From: Azospirillum halopraeferens DSM 3675
GTDB lineage: Bacteria; Pseudomonadota; Alphaproteobacteria; Azospirillales; Azospirillaceae
DNA: 64,000 nt
NCBI RefSeq assembly: GCF_000429625.1
Contig: NZ_AUCF01000027.1
Location: 37,907-101,906 of the forward strand
Direction of reading: 5' to 3'
This document shows positions 18,019 to 26,459 of the stretch, in pieces. Below the pieces are notes generated by a model. It did no database searches. It saw nothing but the letters and a program-made list of their open reading frames with translations, and had not been told where the DNA came from. Within the stretch, counting starts at the first letter, position 1. Every line of letters starts with the position of its first letter. The translations under genes were made by a program, and so were the position numbers.

Positions 18019-18801
18019 ATGCTCAAGGGCAAGGTAGCGGTCATCACCGGGTCGACCAGCGGCATCGGGCTGGGGATCGCCCGCGCGCTGGCCGGCGCCG
18101 GCGCCGATGTGGTGATCAACGGCTTCGGCGACGCGGCGGAGATGGAGGCGTTGCGCGCCGGGCTGGCCGACGCATGCGGCGTGGGCGTCGCCTACAGTGG
18201 TGCCGACCTGTCGACCCCCGCCGGGGTGCAGGCGCTGATCGACGGGGCGGAGGCGGCGTTCGGGAAGGTCGATGTCCTCGTCAACAACGCCGGCATCCAG
18301 CACGTCAGCCCGGTGGAGGATTTCCCGCCGGAGCGCTGGGACGCGGTGATCGCCGTCAATCTCTCCGCCGTGTTCCACGGCACCCGGCTTGTGCTGTCCG
18401 GGATGAAGGAGCGGGGCTGGGGGCGCATCATCAACGTCGCCTCGGCGCACGGCCTCGTCGCCTCGCGCGACAAGTCCGCCTATGTGGCGGCCAAGCACGG
18501 CGTCGTCGGGCTGACCAAGGTGGTGGGGCTGGAAACCGCGGGCACCGGCATCACCTGCAACGCCATCTGCCCCGGCTGGGTGCTGACGCCGCTGGTGCAG
18601 AAGCAGGTGGACGCCCTGGCCGCCGCAAAGGGCCTGTCCGAGGCCGAGGCGGCGGCGGAGCTTCTGTCCGCCAAGCAGCCCTCCGGTGCCTTCGTCACGC
18701 CGGACCAGCTCGGCGCGCTGGCGGTGTTCCTGTGCTCCGACGCGGCGGCGCAGATGACCGGGACGGCGTTGCCGATGGACGGGGGCTGGACGGCGCAATA
18801 G
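18019..18801 (+). CDS. bdhA: D-3-hydroxybutyrate dehydrogenase
   Basis: Short-chain dehydrogenase that interconverts D-3-hydroxybutyrate and acetoacetate with NAD, in the depolymerisation arm of polyhydroxybutyrate metabolism. The 260-residue product has the cofactor motif ITGSTSGIGLGIA, the NNAG motif (VDVLVNNAGIQ), and the catalytic S...YxxxK (Y in SAYVAAKHG). The stretch ISTPAGVQ-like and the ending AAQMTGTALPMDGGWTAQ match the 3-hydroxybutyrate dehydrogenase branch well, as does the long insertion with QKQVDALAAAKGLSEAEAAA. The ATG at 18019 follows GAGGAAGG. No phb genes adjoin it. Confidence 0.9.
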   Translation: MLKGKVAVITGSTSGIGLGIARALAGAGADVVINGFGDAAEMEALRAGLADACGVGVAYSGADLSTPAGVQALIDGAEAAFGKVDVLVNNAGIQHVSPVEDFPPERWDAVIAVNLSAVFHGTRLVLSGMKERGWGRIINVASAHGLVASRDKSAYVAAKHGVVGLTKVVGLETAGTGITCNAICPGWVLTPLVQKQVDALAAAKGLSEAEAAAELLSAKQPSGAFVTPDQLGALAVFLCSDAAAQMTGTALPMDGGWTAQ

Positions 18802-18844
18802 CGCCCGGGGCACCCGAAGACGGTGCAATCCGGGCGTAGTACGA

Positions 18845-19780
18845 TCACGCGGATCGTGTCGTGAGTTCCGGCGCCGGGCGTTCCCGCTTCGGCCGGCTGG
18901 CGAGCCAGACGCCGAAGATCGCCACGGCAACGCCGAGCACCTGCGACCATCCGGGTGTCCGCCCGAACCCCGCGGCCACGGCAAGCGCCGAGACCGGCAC
19001 GAGATTGAACAGCACCGAGGTTGCCGCCGGTCCACGCCGGGCGATGCCGATCTGCCAGAAGACGAAGGCCAGCACCGAGCCGATCAGTGCCATGTGCAGG
19101 CTGGCCAGCCAGAAGACGGGCGATGCCCCGGCCATCAGCCGCAGCGGGCTCTCCGCCGCGAAGGCAATCAGGATCAGCGCCGCTGCGCCGAAGATCATCG
19201 TCCAGACCGTGGTTTCCAGCGGCGCCGCACCCGCCACCCAACGCCGGCAGCCGATGGAATAGAGCGCCCATGCGAGGCTGCCGCCCGCGATCAGCAGATC
19301 GCCGGAGGCGAAACGCGCTCCGGATAACGCTCCCACCGTCAACGCAACGCCCATCAGGCTGATCCCCATGCCGATGAGCGCAGTCCCCGCCGGACGGCGG
19401 CGGTTGATGAGGGCGTCGAGCAGGCTGGTCGTCAACGGGCTCGTCCCCATGATCAGGGCGGCGACGACGGGGCTGGACGTCTCCATCCCCAGAAACAGCG
19501 CCGCGTTGAAGCCGGTGACGCCGATCAGGCCCAGCGTCACGAAGGCCACGGCGTTGCGCCGCAGTACGCCGGGATCGAGGCCGCGCGTCAGCCACAGCCA
19601 CAGCAGAGCCGCGCCGGCCGCCATCGCGAAGCGCAGGGCGGCGGCTGTCCATGGCGGCATCTCGGTCAGCACGACCCGTGTGGCCTCGAAGTTCGTCCCC
19701 CAGAACACGGCGGCCAGCGCGCTCAGCAGCAGCGCCCGTGTGTCCGGGTTATGGCAGGTGGTCAGGTGTGTGTCGGACAT
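18845..19780 (-). CDS. EamA/DMT-superfamily transporter
   Basis: A 311-residue membrane protein with ten predicted helices arranged as two EamA repeats. Typical features are AAVFWGTNFEATRVVL at the first helix and the repeated GxxGxxxx-type helices, with LLIAGGSLAWALYSIGCRRW starting the second half. Members export amino acids or other small metabolites, but the substrate cannot be read from sequence. It is divergent from a LysR-type regulator 100 bp away, which is the usual sign of local control. The ATG at 19778-19780 gives MSDTHLTTCHNPDTRALLL. Confidence 0.88.
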   Translation of the reverse strand: MSDTHLTTCHNPDTRALLLSALAAVFWGTNFEATRVVLTEMPPWTAAALRFAMAAGAALLWLWLTRGLDPGVLRRNAVAFVTLGLIGVTGFNAALFLGMETSSPVVAALIMGTSPLTTSLLDALINRRRPAGTALIGMGISLMGVALTVGALSGARFASGDLLIAGGSLAWALYSIGCRRWVAGAAPLETTVWTMIFGAAALILIAFAAESPLRLMAGASPVFWLASLHMALIGSVLAFVFWQIGIARRGPAATSVLFNLVPVSALAVAAGFGRTPGWSQVLGVAVAIFGVWLASRPKRERPAPELTTRSA

Positions 19781-19852
19781 CGCAGAAGCCCTCGGCTTGG
19801 TGTTGCCCGCGACTATCATCTTCCGCGGGCGGCCCGAATATGGAAGGTTTAG

Positions 19853-19872
19853 GAAATCCGTTTTCTGATTTC
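19853..19872. promoter_or_regulatory. Inverted repeat in the exporter/LysR divergent region (candidate operator)
   Basis: GAAATC (19853-19858) and GATTTC (19867-19872) form a perfect inverted repeat with 8 nt between, in an A/T-rich pocket just before the LysR start at 19881. Position and symmetry fit a LysR autoregulatory site. No binding data exist. Confidence 0.45.
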
Positions 19873-19880
19873 GGAAGACC

Positions 19881-20744
19881 ATGCAACCGAACTGGGACGA
19901 TCTGCGTGTTTTCCTCGCACTCGCTCGCGAGGGCAGCCTGACGGGCGCCGCCCGGCGGCTACGCGCGGGCGTGGCCACCGTTTCGCGCCGCATTGAACGG
20001 TTCGAGTCCGCGCTCGGCGTGCCGCTCTTTCTGCGCCACCAGAGTGGTTACAGCCTGACCGATCAGGGCACGGCGCTGCTGCCGCGCGCGGAAGCGGCCG
20101 AGGAGGCACTGAGCGGGTTGCGGCAGGCGGCCGGCGAGCAGGACCGGATTCGCGGCCATGTTCGCATCGCCAGCATCGAGAGCCTGATCACGCCGTTGCT
20201 GGTGCCTGCGCTGGCGCCGTTGATGGCGGCACATTCCGGCCTGAATGTTGAGATCCTGTTCAGCACGCAGGCGGTGAACCTGCATCGCCACGACGCCGAT
20301 CTGGCACTGCGGATGCTGCGCCCGGATCATGGCCATCTGCGCGTGCGGCAACTCGTCGTGATGGGCTTCGGTCTCTACGGTCCGCCCGACGGCGCGCGCC
20401 CGGCTCGGCATGTCTCATGGCCCGAGCAGGTCAGCCTCGGTACCGTTCTCGCGTGGTCGCGCGCCTTCGCCGGGCCGGATGCGCCGCGATTCGCCGTAAA
20501 TACGCTCGACTCGCAAGTCGAGGCGGTGCGCCGGGGGCTCGGCCTTGCCGTCTTGCCGCACTTTCTCGCTCGTCCCGCGGGCTTGAACCTCCTTGCCGCG
20601 CATCTGCCCGACGGCGGCGTGATGGAGCGTCCCGTATTCATGGTAACTCACGCCGACCTTGCCGCTTCGCGGCGCGTTTGCGCGGTCGCCGAGGCCATCG
20701 CCGACGGAATATACGCACGGCGGGCCGAGTTCGGCCCCGCCTGA
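19881..20744 (+). CDS. LysR-family transcriptional regulator
   Basis: A 287-residue regulator. The N-terminal winged helix-turn-helix is clear: NWDDLRVFLALAREGSLTGA, then AARRLRAGVATVSRRIERFE, then LGVPLFLRHQSGYSLTDQG. The periplasmic-binding-like effector domain starts around residue 90 (GHVRIASIESLITPLLVPAL). It probably controls the divergent EamA exporter. Third codon positions in this gene use T and A more often than most of the window, which could mean a different origin or simply weaker codon bias. Confidence 0.9.
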   Translation: MQPNWDDLRVFLALAREGSLTGAARRLRAGVATVSRRIERFESALGVPLFLRHQSGYSLTDQGTALLPRAEAAEEALSGLRQAAGEQDRIRGHVRIASIESLITPLLVPALAPLMAAHSGLNVEILFSTQAVNLHRHDADLALRMLRPDHGHLRVRQLVVMGFGLYGPPDGARPARHVSWPEQVSLGTVLAWSRAFAGPDAPRFAVNTLDSQVEAVRRGLGLAVLPHFLARPAGLNLLAAHLPDGGVMERPVFMVTHADLAASRRVCAVAEAIADGIYARRAEFGPA

Positions 20745-20850
20745 GCGAGACGGAAGCGGGTTTGACGCCATAGAGCCCGGCTACGGCCGTGACCTTCTTG
20801 TGCGCTTTCGGTGTTAGGATGGGGATGCCATCCCGATCGGCGAGGTGGGC

Positions 20851-21693
20851 ATGGACTACACCGTGACGTTCTGGGGGGTGCGCGGGACGGTGCCCTGTCC
20901 CCTGCGCTCCCACATGGAGTTCGGCGGCAACACCGCGTGCATCGAGGTGCGCGTGGCCGGCCACACCGTCTTCCTCGACGCCGGTACGGGTCTGCGCCTG
21001 CCGGGGCGGCGGCTGGTGAAGGAGGGGGTGCGGTCGGCAACCCTGCTGCTCAGCCACGCCCACCTGGACCACATCAGCGGGTTTCCGTTCTTCGCGCCGG
21101 CCTACACGCCGGGCTTCGACCTGCGCATCATCGGCGGCCGCGCCGACGGTGGCCCCGGCATCGAGACCGCCCTGACCCGTCAGATGGAGCGGCCCCTGTT
21201 CCCCGTGCCGCTGCGCACCATGGGCGGCGACCTGAACTTCCGGGAGGTGACGGCCGGCGACAGCTTCGACCTGGGCGAGGGGGTGCGGGTGCGCACGGCG
21301 CCGCTCAACCATCCCGACGGAGCTACGGCCTTCCGCATCGATTGGGCCGACCGCTCCCTGGCCTACGTCACCGACACGGAGCATGTGCCGGGTGCGCCCG
21401 ACCGCGCCGTGCTCGATCTGATCGCCGGTGCGGACCTGGTGGTCTACGACGCCACCTACACCGACGACGAGTTCGCCCGGCGGGTGGGCTGGGGGCATTC
21501 CACCTGGTCGGAAGGGGTGCGGCTGTGCCGGCGGGCGGGGGTGGGGCGACTTGCCCTGTTCCATCATGATCCCGACCACGACGACGCGGCCATGGCCGCC
21601 ATCGAGGCTGAGGCCCGGGCGGTCTGGCCGCCGGTGTTCGCGGCGCGCGAGGGAACGACGCTGGATCTGCTGGCCGGCGGCCCGCCGGCCTGA
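20851..21693 (+). CDS. MBL-fold metallohydrolase (PhnP/cyclic-phosphodiesterase-like)
   Basis: A 280-residue metallo-beta-lactamase-fold protein. The N-terminus TFWGVRGTVPCPLRSHMEFG with GGNTACIEVR is typical of the COG1235 group. The metal motif HxHxDH is present as SHAHLDHISG; further ligands are HPDG (in LNHPDGATAF), the Asp in YVTDTEH and the histidine in LFHHDPDHDD. The family includes phosphodiesterases and RNase Z relatives; the substrate here is unknown. The ATG at 20851 was favoured because GCGAGG lies just upstream; the GTG at 20845 would add two residues. Confidence 0.85.
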   Translation: MDYTVTFWGVRGTVPCPLRSHMEFGGNTACIEVRVAGHTVFLDAGTGLRLPGRRLVKEGVRSATLLLSHAHLDHISGFPFFAPAYTPGFDLRIIGGRADGGPGIETALTRQMERPLFPVPLRTMGGDLNFREVTAGDSFDLGEGVRVRTAPLNHPDGATAFRIDWADRSLAYVTDTEHVPGAPDRAVLDLIAGADLVVYDATYTDDEFARRVGWGHSTWSEGVRLCRRAGVGRLALFHHDPDHDDAAMAAIEAEARAVWPPVFAAREGTTLDLLAGGPPA

Positions 21694-21820
21694 GCATCGT
21701 TGCTGAGGAATCGGTGCGGAACCATTCGCCGGGTTTCCGGTTCGCAGGGCTGGACGCCGGCAGCGGAATGATGCGTTGCAGCGTCAAAGATCATACGAAC
21801 ACCAATCGTCGGAGACCACC

Positions 21821-23173
21821 ATGCGCACCGCACTTCTCATGACGACTGCGGTTGTTCTGTCCCTGTCCATGCCGGGACTTGCCGCGGCCCAGCAGGCTCA
21901 GCCGACGCAGCCGAACCAGACCGTTCAGCAGGCCGCGCCGGGCGGCCAGGCCGAGTCGGCCGAAGTCCGGCGGGCCAAGGACACCATCCGTCAGGCGCGC
22001 GAGGACCTGGAGCAGGCCCGCGCCGACCTTCAGCAGCCCGGCGACGCCGGCCAGCAGGCCCGCAACCGCGTTCACGACGCGCTACGGCAGCTTGAGCAGG
22101 CGGCCGCGGATCTCCGGCAGGACGATGCGTACCGGCAGGTCGGCACCCAGCTCGAGGAACGTTCCCGCACGGCCATGGCCACCATCGAGTCCGGCTCCGC
22201 CGTGAACGACGAGGGCATGCGGGCCATCGAGGACGTCGAGGCGACGATCATCGTGGTGGAGGAGCAGGGCGGAGCCCAACAGCGCTCCGACGCCGAGGGG
22301 GCGCAGATCAGCGTCGAGCAGGCCAACCCTCAGATCGACGTCCGGCAGCCCCCGCCGCAGGTCGCGGTGCAGCAGCCGGAGCCTCAGGTCCAGGTGCAGC
22401 AGCGCCAGCCCGAGGTGACCGTGCAGCAGCGCCAGCCGGAGGTTCAGGTGCAGCAGCCGCCGCCGGAGGTGACCGTGCACCAGCCCCGCCCGGAGGTGAC
22501 GGTTCGCCAGCCGGAGCCCGAGGTGACGGTGCGGCAGCGTGAACCCGAGGTGACCGTGCAGGCGCAGCAGCCGGACGTTCAGGTGCAGCAGCCGCGCCCG
22601 GAGGTGACGGTGCAGCAGCCCCGTCCGGAGGTGACCGTCCAGCAGCCGCAGCCCGAAGTGACGGTCGACCAGCCCCGTCCGGAGGTTGCCGTCGAGCAGT
22701 CGGGCCAGCCTGAGGTCCGGGTCGAGCAGTCCGAACAGGCCGAGGTGCAGGTCGACCGGCAGAGCGATCAGCAGGCCCGGCCCCTGGATCGCAGCCAGTC
22801 CGACCTTGCCGTCATCCAGCCCGGACAGGATTCGGCGGCGGCCGGTGACACCGGCATCCGCGGCTGGCCGGCCGGGATGAGCGTCGACGACCTGATGGGG
22901 CGTGACGTCCATTCGGCGGCCGGTGAGAACATCGGCGACGTTCAGGACGTGATCGTCGATCCCCAGTCCGGCCGCGTTCACCAGGTGGTCGTCGGCATCG
23001 GCGGGTTCCTCGGCATCGGCCAGCGCGACGTGGCTCTCGACTACAACCGCCTGTCCTTCGATCCCGCGCGCGACGCGCTGACGGTCGATGCGACGCGCGA
23101 GCAGCTCGAAGCGATGCAGGAGTTCGAGAACGACGGCACCATGACATCGCTGCGCGAGCGCGGCACCCGGTAA
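21821..23173 (+). CDS. Exported repeat protein with C-terminal PRC-barrel domain
   Basis: A 450-residue secreted or periplasmic protein. Residues 1-23 are a signal peptide (cleavage near AAA-QQ). Residues 45-155 are a helical, Arg/Glu/Gln-rich region. Residues 168-312 are about sixteen degenerate copies of a nine-residue unit of the form PxPEVTVQQ. Residues about 350-435 (GMSVDDLMGRDVHSAAGENI to the end) form a PRC-barrel domain with GDVQDVIVDPQSGRVHQVVV. PRC barrels act in RNA processing, photosynthetic reaction centres or envelope proteins; here the signal peptide points to the envelope. The start at 21821 has GGAGA upstream. Confidence 0.8.
   Translation: MRTALLMTTAVVLSLSMPGLAAAQQAQPTQPNQTVQQAAPGGQAESAEVRRAKDTIRQAREDLEQARADLQQPGDAGQQARNRVHDALRQLEQAAADLRQDDAYRQVGTQLEERSRTAMATIESGSAVNDEGMRAIEDVEATIIVVEEQGGAQQRSDAEGAQISVEQANPQIDVRQPPPQVAVQQPEPQVQVQQRQPEVTVQQRQPEVQVQQPPPEVTVHQPRPEVTVRQPEPEVTVRQREPEVTVQAQQPDVQVQQPRPEVTVQQPRPEVTVQQPQPEVTVDQPRPEVAVEQSGQPEVRVEQSEQAEVQVDRQSDQQARPLDRSQSDLAVIQPGQDSAAAGDTGIRGWPAGMSVDDLMGRDVHSAAGENIGDVQDVIVDPQSGRVHQVVVGIGGFLGIGQRDVALDYNRLSFDPARDALTVDATREQLEAMQEFENDGTMTSLRERGTR
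22322..22756 (+). repeat. 27-bp in-frame tandem repeats encoding PxPEVTVQQ units
   Basis: About sixteen imperfect units of 27 bp each encode a nonapeptide with the pattern P-x-P-E-V-T-V-Q-Q. Copies near 22600-22660 are almost identical (PRPEVTVQQ twice in a row), while outer copies have diverged (PQIDV, AEVQV). Two units are out of register: one is extended and one is shortened near residues 246-257. This pattern fits recurrent duplication within the coding sequence. Confidence 0.85.
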
Positions 23174-23436
23174 CGGCGCACCCCCCGTGCCAGGGGAGCT
23201 CGATTGGCGGGGGCATCGGGTCATGGCCCGGTGCCCCCGTCGTTCGTTCCCGCTCATAGGCACCGGCTTCATCCGTTCAACCCGACGCCGCGGCGATCGC
23301 GGTGCGCTCCATCGATTCCGCAGGGCCGGCGACGAATGAACACGCATCACGGGCGCTTCCCCATGGACAAAGGCCGGGTGCTTGGTTTCTCCTCAACCCG
23401 GCGGTGAGGCACGGTTTCCTACCGGGGGTGCGGACG

Positions 23437-23865
23437 ATGACGGGCGGCGCAGGGCTGGAGCGGGTGCGGGGCATCGAAAGTCTGGGAGTCCTGCTCGTCG
23501 AGGACGACTCGTTCACGCGCAAGCTCATCTACCGGCTGTTGCGCGATCTGAATGTGCGCGAGGTGTGGGAGGCGGCCGATGGCGTCGGCGCTCTCGACCA
23601 TTTGCGCAAGCTGGGCAACCAGGTCGACGTGATCATTTGCGACCTGGACATGCCGCGCATGGGTGGGCTGGACCTTCTGCACGCCCTGCGCACCGCCACC
23701 GGCAATCCGCACGCCGGCACACCGGTCATCGTCCTGACCGTGCACCGCGAGGCGGAAACCGTCAAACGCGCCATCGCCTACGGTATCTCCGGCTATCTCG
23801 TCAAACCGATCGCCAAGGCCGATCTGGTGAAGCGCCTCATCTTCGCCTTGCAGCAGCGCACCTGA
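23437..23865 (+). CDS. Receiver-only response regulator (CheY-like)
   Basis: A 142-residue single-domain receiver. Acidic pocket residues are E22, D23 and D24; the phosphoacceptor is D69 (in VDVIICDLDMP); T101 (VLT) and K123 (LVKP) complete the active site. There is no output domain, so it would act by protein contact or as a phosphate shuttle. It lies 116 bp before the cobalamin-binding gene and belongs to the same cluster as the kinase at 25055. The ATG at 23437 follows a G-rich ribosome-binding region; a GTG at 23428 is possible. Confidence 0.88.
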   Translation: MTGGAGLERVRGIESLGVLLVEDDSFTRKLIYRLLRDLNVREVWEAADGVGALDHLRKLGNQVDVIICDLDMPRMGGLDLLHALRTATGNPHAGTPVIVLTVHREAETVKRAIAYGISGYLVKPIAKADLVKRLIFALQQRT

Positions 23866-23981
23866 TCCACGGCCGCTCCGGGTGCGTAGCCCGTCGAAGC
23901 CTCGTGCATCGTCCGGGCGAAAGCGCTAATGATCATAGGCGCCGGCGACCTGCCGCCGGCCGTCCGAGGAGTGGCAGGCCC

Positions 23982-25058
23982 GTGGACTCCGCTTCGTCCA
24001 TCCAGGCACGGCGCGGCGACCTTGCCCGAACCGTGGTCGACCGCCTGTACGAACGCCGTCCGGATCTGCCGGACCGGTACGGCCCGTTCGGCCGTGAGAA
24101 GTGCGTTGCGGACATCGGCTATCATCTGCTGTACCTGAGCGAGGCGGTGGCGGCGGACAGCCCGGCGCTGTTCCGAGAATACGTCGCCTGGGTGAAGGTC
24201 CTGTTCGCCGGGCTGGGCATCCCGTGGACCGATCTGGAGGAGTCCCTGCGCATCCTCGACGACGTGCTGGAAGACACCATCGGCGGCGAGACCGCCCGCC
24301 GGGCCCGGGCCTGCATCGCCGCGGCCCTGCAGGCACTTCCCGGGGCACCTGACGACCTGCCGCCGTTGATCGCCCCCGATGCTCCCCACGCCGACCTGGC
24401 GTCGGCCTATCTGGAAGCGCTGCTGGAGGGCGACCGGCGGCGCGCCGCCACCCTGGTGGTGGACCGGGTGGAGGCGGGGCTGCCGGTGCGCGACGTGTAT
24501 CTGCACGTCTTCCAGCCGGCGATGCGAGAGGTCGGGCGGCTGTGGCAGACCGGGCGCATCAGCGTGGCGCACGAGCATTTCGCCACCGCGGCGACCCAGG
24601 CGGTCATGGGCATGCTCTATCCGCGGATCTTCTCCGGGCACCGCATCGGTCGCACCCTGGTGGCCACCTGCATCAGCGGGGAACAGCACGAGATCGGCAT
24701 CCGCATGGTCGCCGATTTCTTCGAGATGGACGGCTGGGACACCTATTACGTCGGGGCCAACACCCCGACCCCCGCCATCCTGCGCACGGTGCGCGAACGG
24801 CGGGCCGACGTGCTGGCGGTATCCGCCACCATCACCGGACACATCGGTGCCGTGGCCGATCTGGTCCGTGCCCTGCGCGCCGAAGCGGCGGCCCCGCCGC
24901 CGTACGTGCTGGTCGGCGGATACCCTTTCAACATCGACAGCGACCTCTGGCACAAGGTGGGCGCCGACGCCTTTGCCGGGGCCGCCGACGAGGCGGTGCG
25001 CATCGCCGGCCGGCTGGTCGGCATCCTGCCGCCGCCGGCCGGGGAGGCGGCACGGTGA
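23982..25058 (+). CDS. Cobalamin-binding sensor protein with CarH-type photoreceptor signature, no DNA-binding domain
   Basis: A 358-residue soluble protein. Residues 130-225 form the helical cobalamin-capping module and 225-345 the Rossmann-like B12-binding domain. The motif W188-x9-E198-H199 (LWQTGRISVAHEHF) matches the Wx9EH signature of CarH/LitR light sensors, and E234-x-H236-x-x-G239 (EQHEIG) supplies the lower axial histidine. The spacing H199 to H236 is close to that in CarH. The first 125 residues are helical and are not a MerR domain. The GTG at 23982 was chosen for its GAGGAG upstream. The stop overlaps the histidine kinase start by 4 bp (GTGA), so sensor and kinase are almost certainly co-expressed. 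Light sensing is inferred. Confidence 0.85.
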   Translation: MDSASSIQARRGDLARTVVDRLYERRPDLPDRYGPFGREKCVADIGYHLLYLSEAVAADSPALFREYVAWVKVLFAGLGIPWTDLEESLRILDDVLEDTIGGETARRARACIAAALQALPGAPDDLPPLIAPDAPHADLASAYLEALLEGDRRRAATLVVDRVEAGLPVRDVYLHVFQPAMREVGRLWQTGRISVAHEHFATAATQAVMGMLYPRIFSGHRIGRTLVATCISGEQHEIGIRMVADFFEMDGWDTYYVGANTPTPAILRTVRERRADVLAVSATITGHIGAVADLVRALRAEAAAPPPYVLVGGYPFNIDSDLWHKVGADAFAGAADEAVRIAGRLVGILPPPAGEAAR

Positions 25059-26278
25059 GCGGCGCCGGGCCACCGTCCGACGAGCCGGAGGCGGTGCGCG
25101 GCACCGTCCTGATCTGCGATCGCGACGGGCGGATCACCGCCTCCCGGGCCGTGGGCGGCGGCCTGCCCGGCCTGCCGGATCGGCCGGATGCTCCGTTTCC
25201 CGTTCTGTTCGGTCCGGACCCCTTCGGGCGCAGTCTGGAGCTGTTCGCGGCGCTGCTGCGCGATGGCCGCATCGACGACCGGGTGCTGGAGGTGACGCTG
25301 CGGGGGTGTGCACGGCTGGTGTACGTGTCCGGACGTACGCAGGGGCGCAGCGTTCTGGTGGCGCTCGCCGCGCGCCCCGCCTGCGCCGTACGCCTGTTCG
25401 AGGACCTGAACCGCGACCGGCCGCCGTCCGCCCTGCCGGCACCCCCCGCGGCCGCGGTGCGGCCCATGCCCAGCATGGAAACCCTGTTCGGGGAGATGGC
25501 CAGCCTCAACAGCCAGCTCGCCACCGCCCAGCGCGAGCTGGCCAAGGCCAACGCCGAGCTGGCGGCCAGCAACGAGCAGAAGGCCCGCCTTCTCGGGATG
25601 CTGGCCCACGACCTGCGCACTCCCCTTCAGGTCATCGCCGGCTTCGCCCGCATGGTGTCGGAGCGGTGGGAGGGCCGGGCGGAGGAGCGCGACCTGATGG
25701 CGCTGGACCGCATCCGGGAATCGAGCCTGTTCATGCGCCACCTCATCGAGGACGTGCTGTCCCTGTCGGCGCTGCGGGCGGGGCGGCTGACGCTGACGTG
25801 CCGGCCGGTGGACGCGGGTGACCTGGTCCGGCGCAACGTCGCCATGAACACCATCCTGGCGCAGGGGCGCGACGTCGCCATCGACTGCCGGATCGCCGAT
25901 GCTCTGCCGCCGGTGTCGATCGACCCGCCGCGGATCGAGCAGGTGATGAACAACCTGCTGTCCAACGCCGCCAAGCACTCGCCGTCCGGCGGCCGCATCA
26001 CCGTGACGGTGGACGCGGCGGGTGCGGGTGTGCGGATCGCCGTCGCCGACCAGGGCCCCGGCATTCCCGCGGCGGAGCTGGAGGGGCTGTTCCATCCCTT
26101 TGCCCGCACGTCGGTCAAGGCGCTGGCCGGGGATTCGTCGGTCGGCCTGGGCCTGTTCATCTGCCGCAGCATCGTCGAGGCGCACGGCGGCACCATCGCG
26201 GTCGACAGCGCGCCGGGGCGGGGCAGCACCTTCACCATCGACCTGCCCGCGGCCGGCCCCCCCGGCGGAACGGATTAG
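25055..26278 (+). CDS. Soluble histidine kinase coupled to the B12 sensor
   Basis: A 407-residue kinase without membrane helices. Residues 1-125 form an N-terminal sensory or docking region of PAS-like length, 143-178 a coiled coil (SQLATAQRELAKANAEL), and 178-245 the HisKA domain with H185 in LAHDLRTP. The HATPase domain has N box NNLLSNAAKHSP, G1 DQGPGIP and G2 VGLGLFI. It overlaps the cobalamin-binding gene by 4 bp, and a receiver-only regulator lies upstream. The simplest reading is that the B12 protein is the signal input and this kinase phosphorylates the receiver at 23437. That wiring is an inference from gene order. Confidence 0.88.
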   Translation: MSGAGPPSDEPEAVRGTVLICDRDGRITASRAVGGGLPGLPDRPDAPFPVLFGPDPFGRSLELFAALLRDGRIDDRVLEVTLRGCARLVYVSGRTQGRSVLVALAARPACAVRLFEDLNRDRPPSALPAPPAAAVRPMPSMETLFGEMASLNSQLATAQRELAKANAELAASNEQKARLLGMLAHDLRTPLQVIAGFARMVSERWEGRAEERDLMALDRIRESSLFMRHLIEDVLSLSALRAGRLTLTCRPVDAGDLVRRNVAMNTILAQGRDVAIDCRIADALPPVSIDPPRIEQVMNNLLSNAAKHSPSGGRITVTVDAAGAGVRIAVADQGPGIPAAELEGLFHPFARTSVKALAGDSSVGLGLFICRSIVEAHGGTIAVDSAPGRGSTFTIDLPAAGPPGGTD

Positions 26279-26459
26279 TGCTGCGTTCCTCTTGTATCGG
26301 CGGCCCGCTGCGGGAATCATGCCGGCCGCTTCCGTGCCGTCCGGATACAAAGGGGACTGTCCTTGCGCCTGCCGCCGTTCCGCCCGAGCCGCCCCGCCGA
26401 TCCGCCGCGCGCGCCGCGCGCCGGCGGCCGCTGAGTCCGAAGACGGGCCGACCGCGATC

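Noticed and set aside
22322..22756. Regularly repeated 27-bp units considered as a CRISPR-like array
   Set aside because: The units are in frame within a gene with a signal peptide, there are no unique spacers between them and no cas genes nearby.
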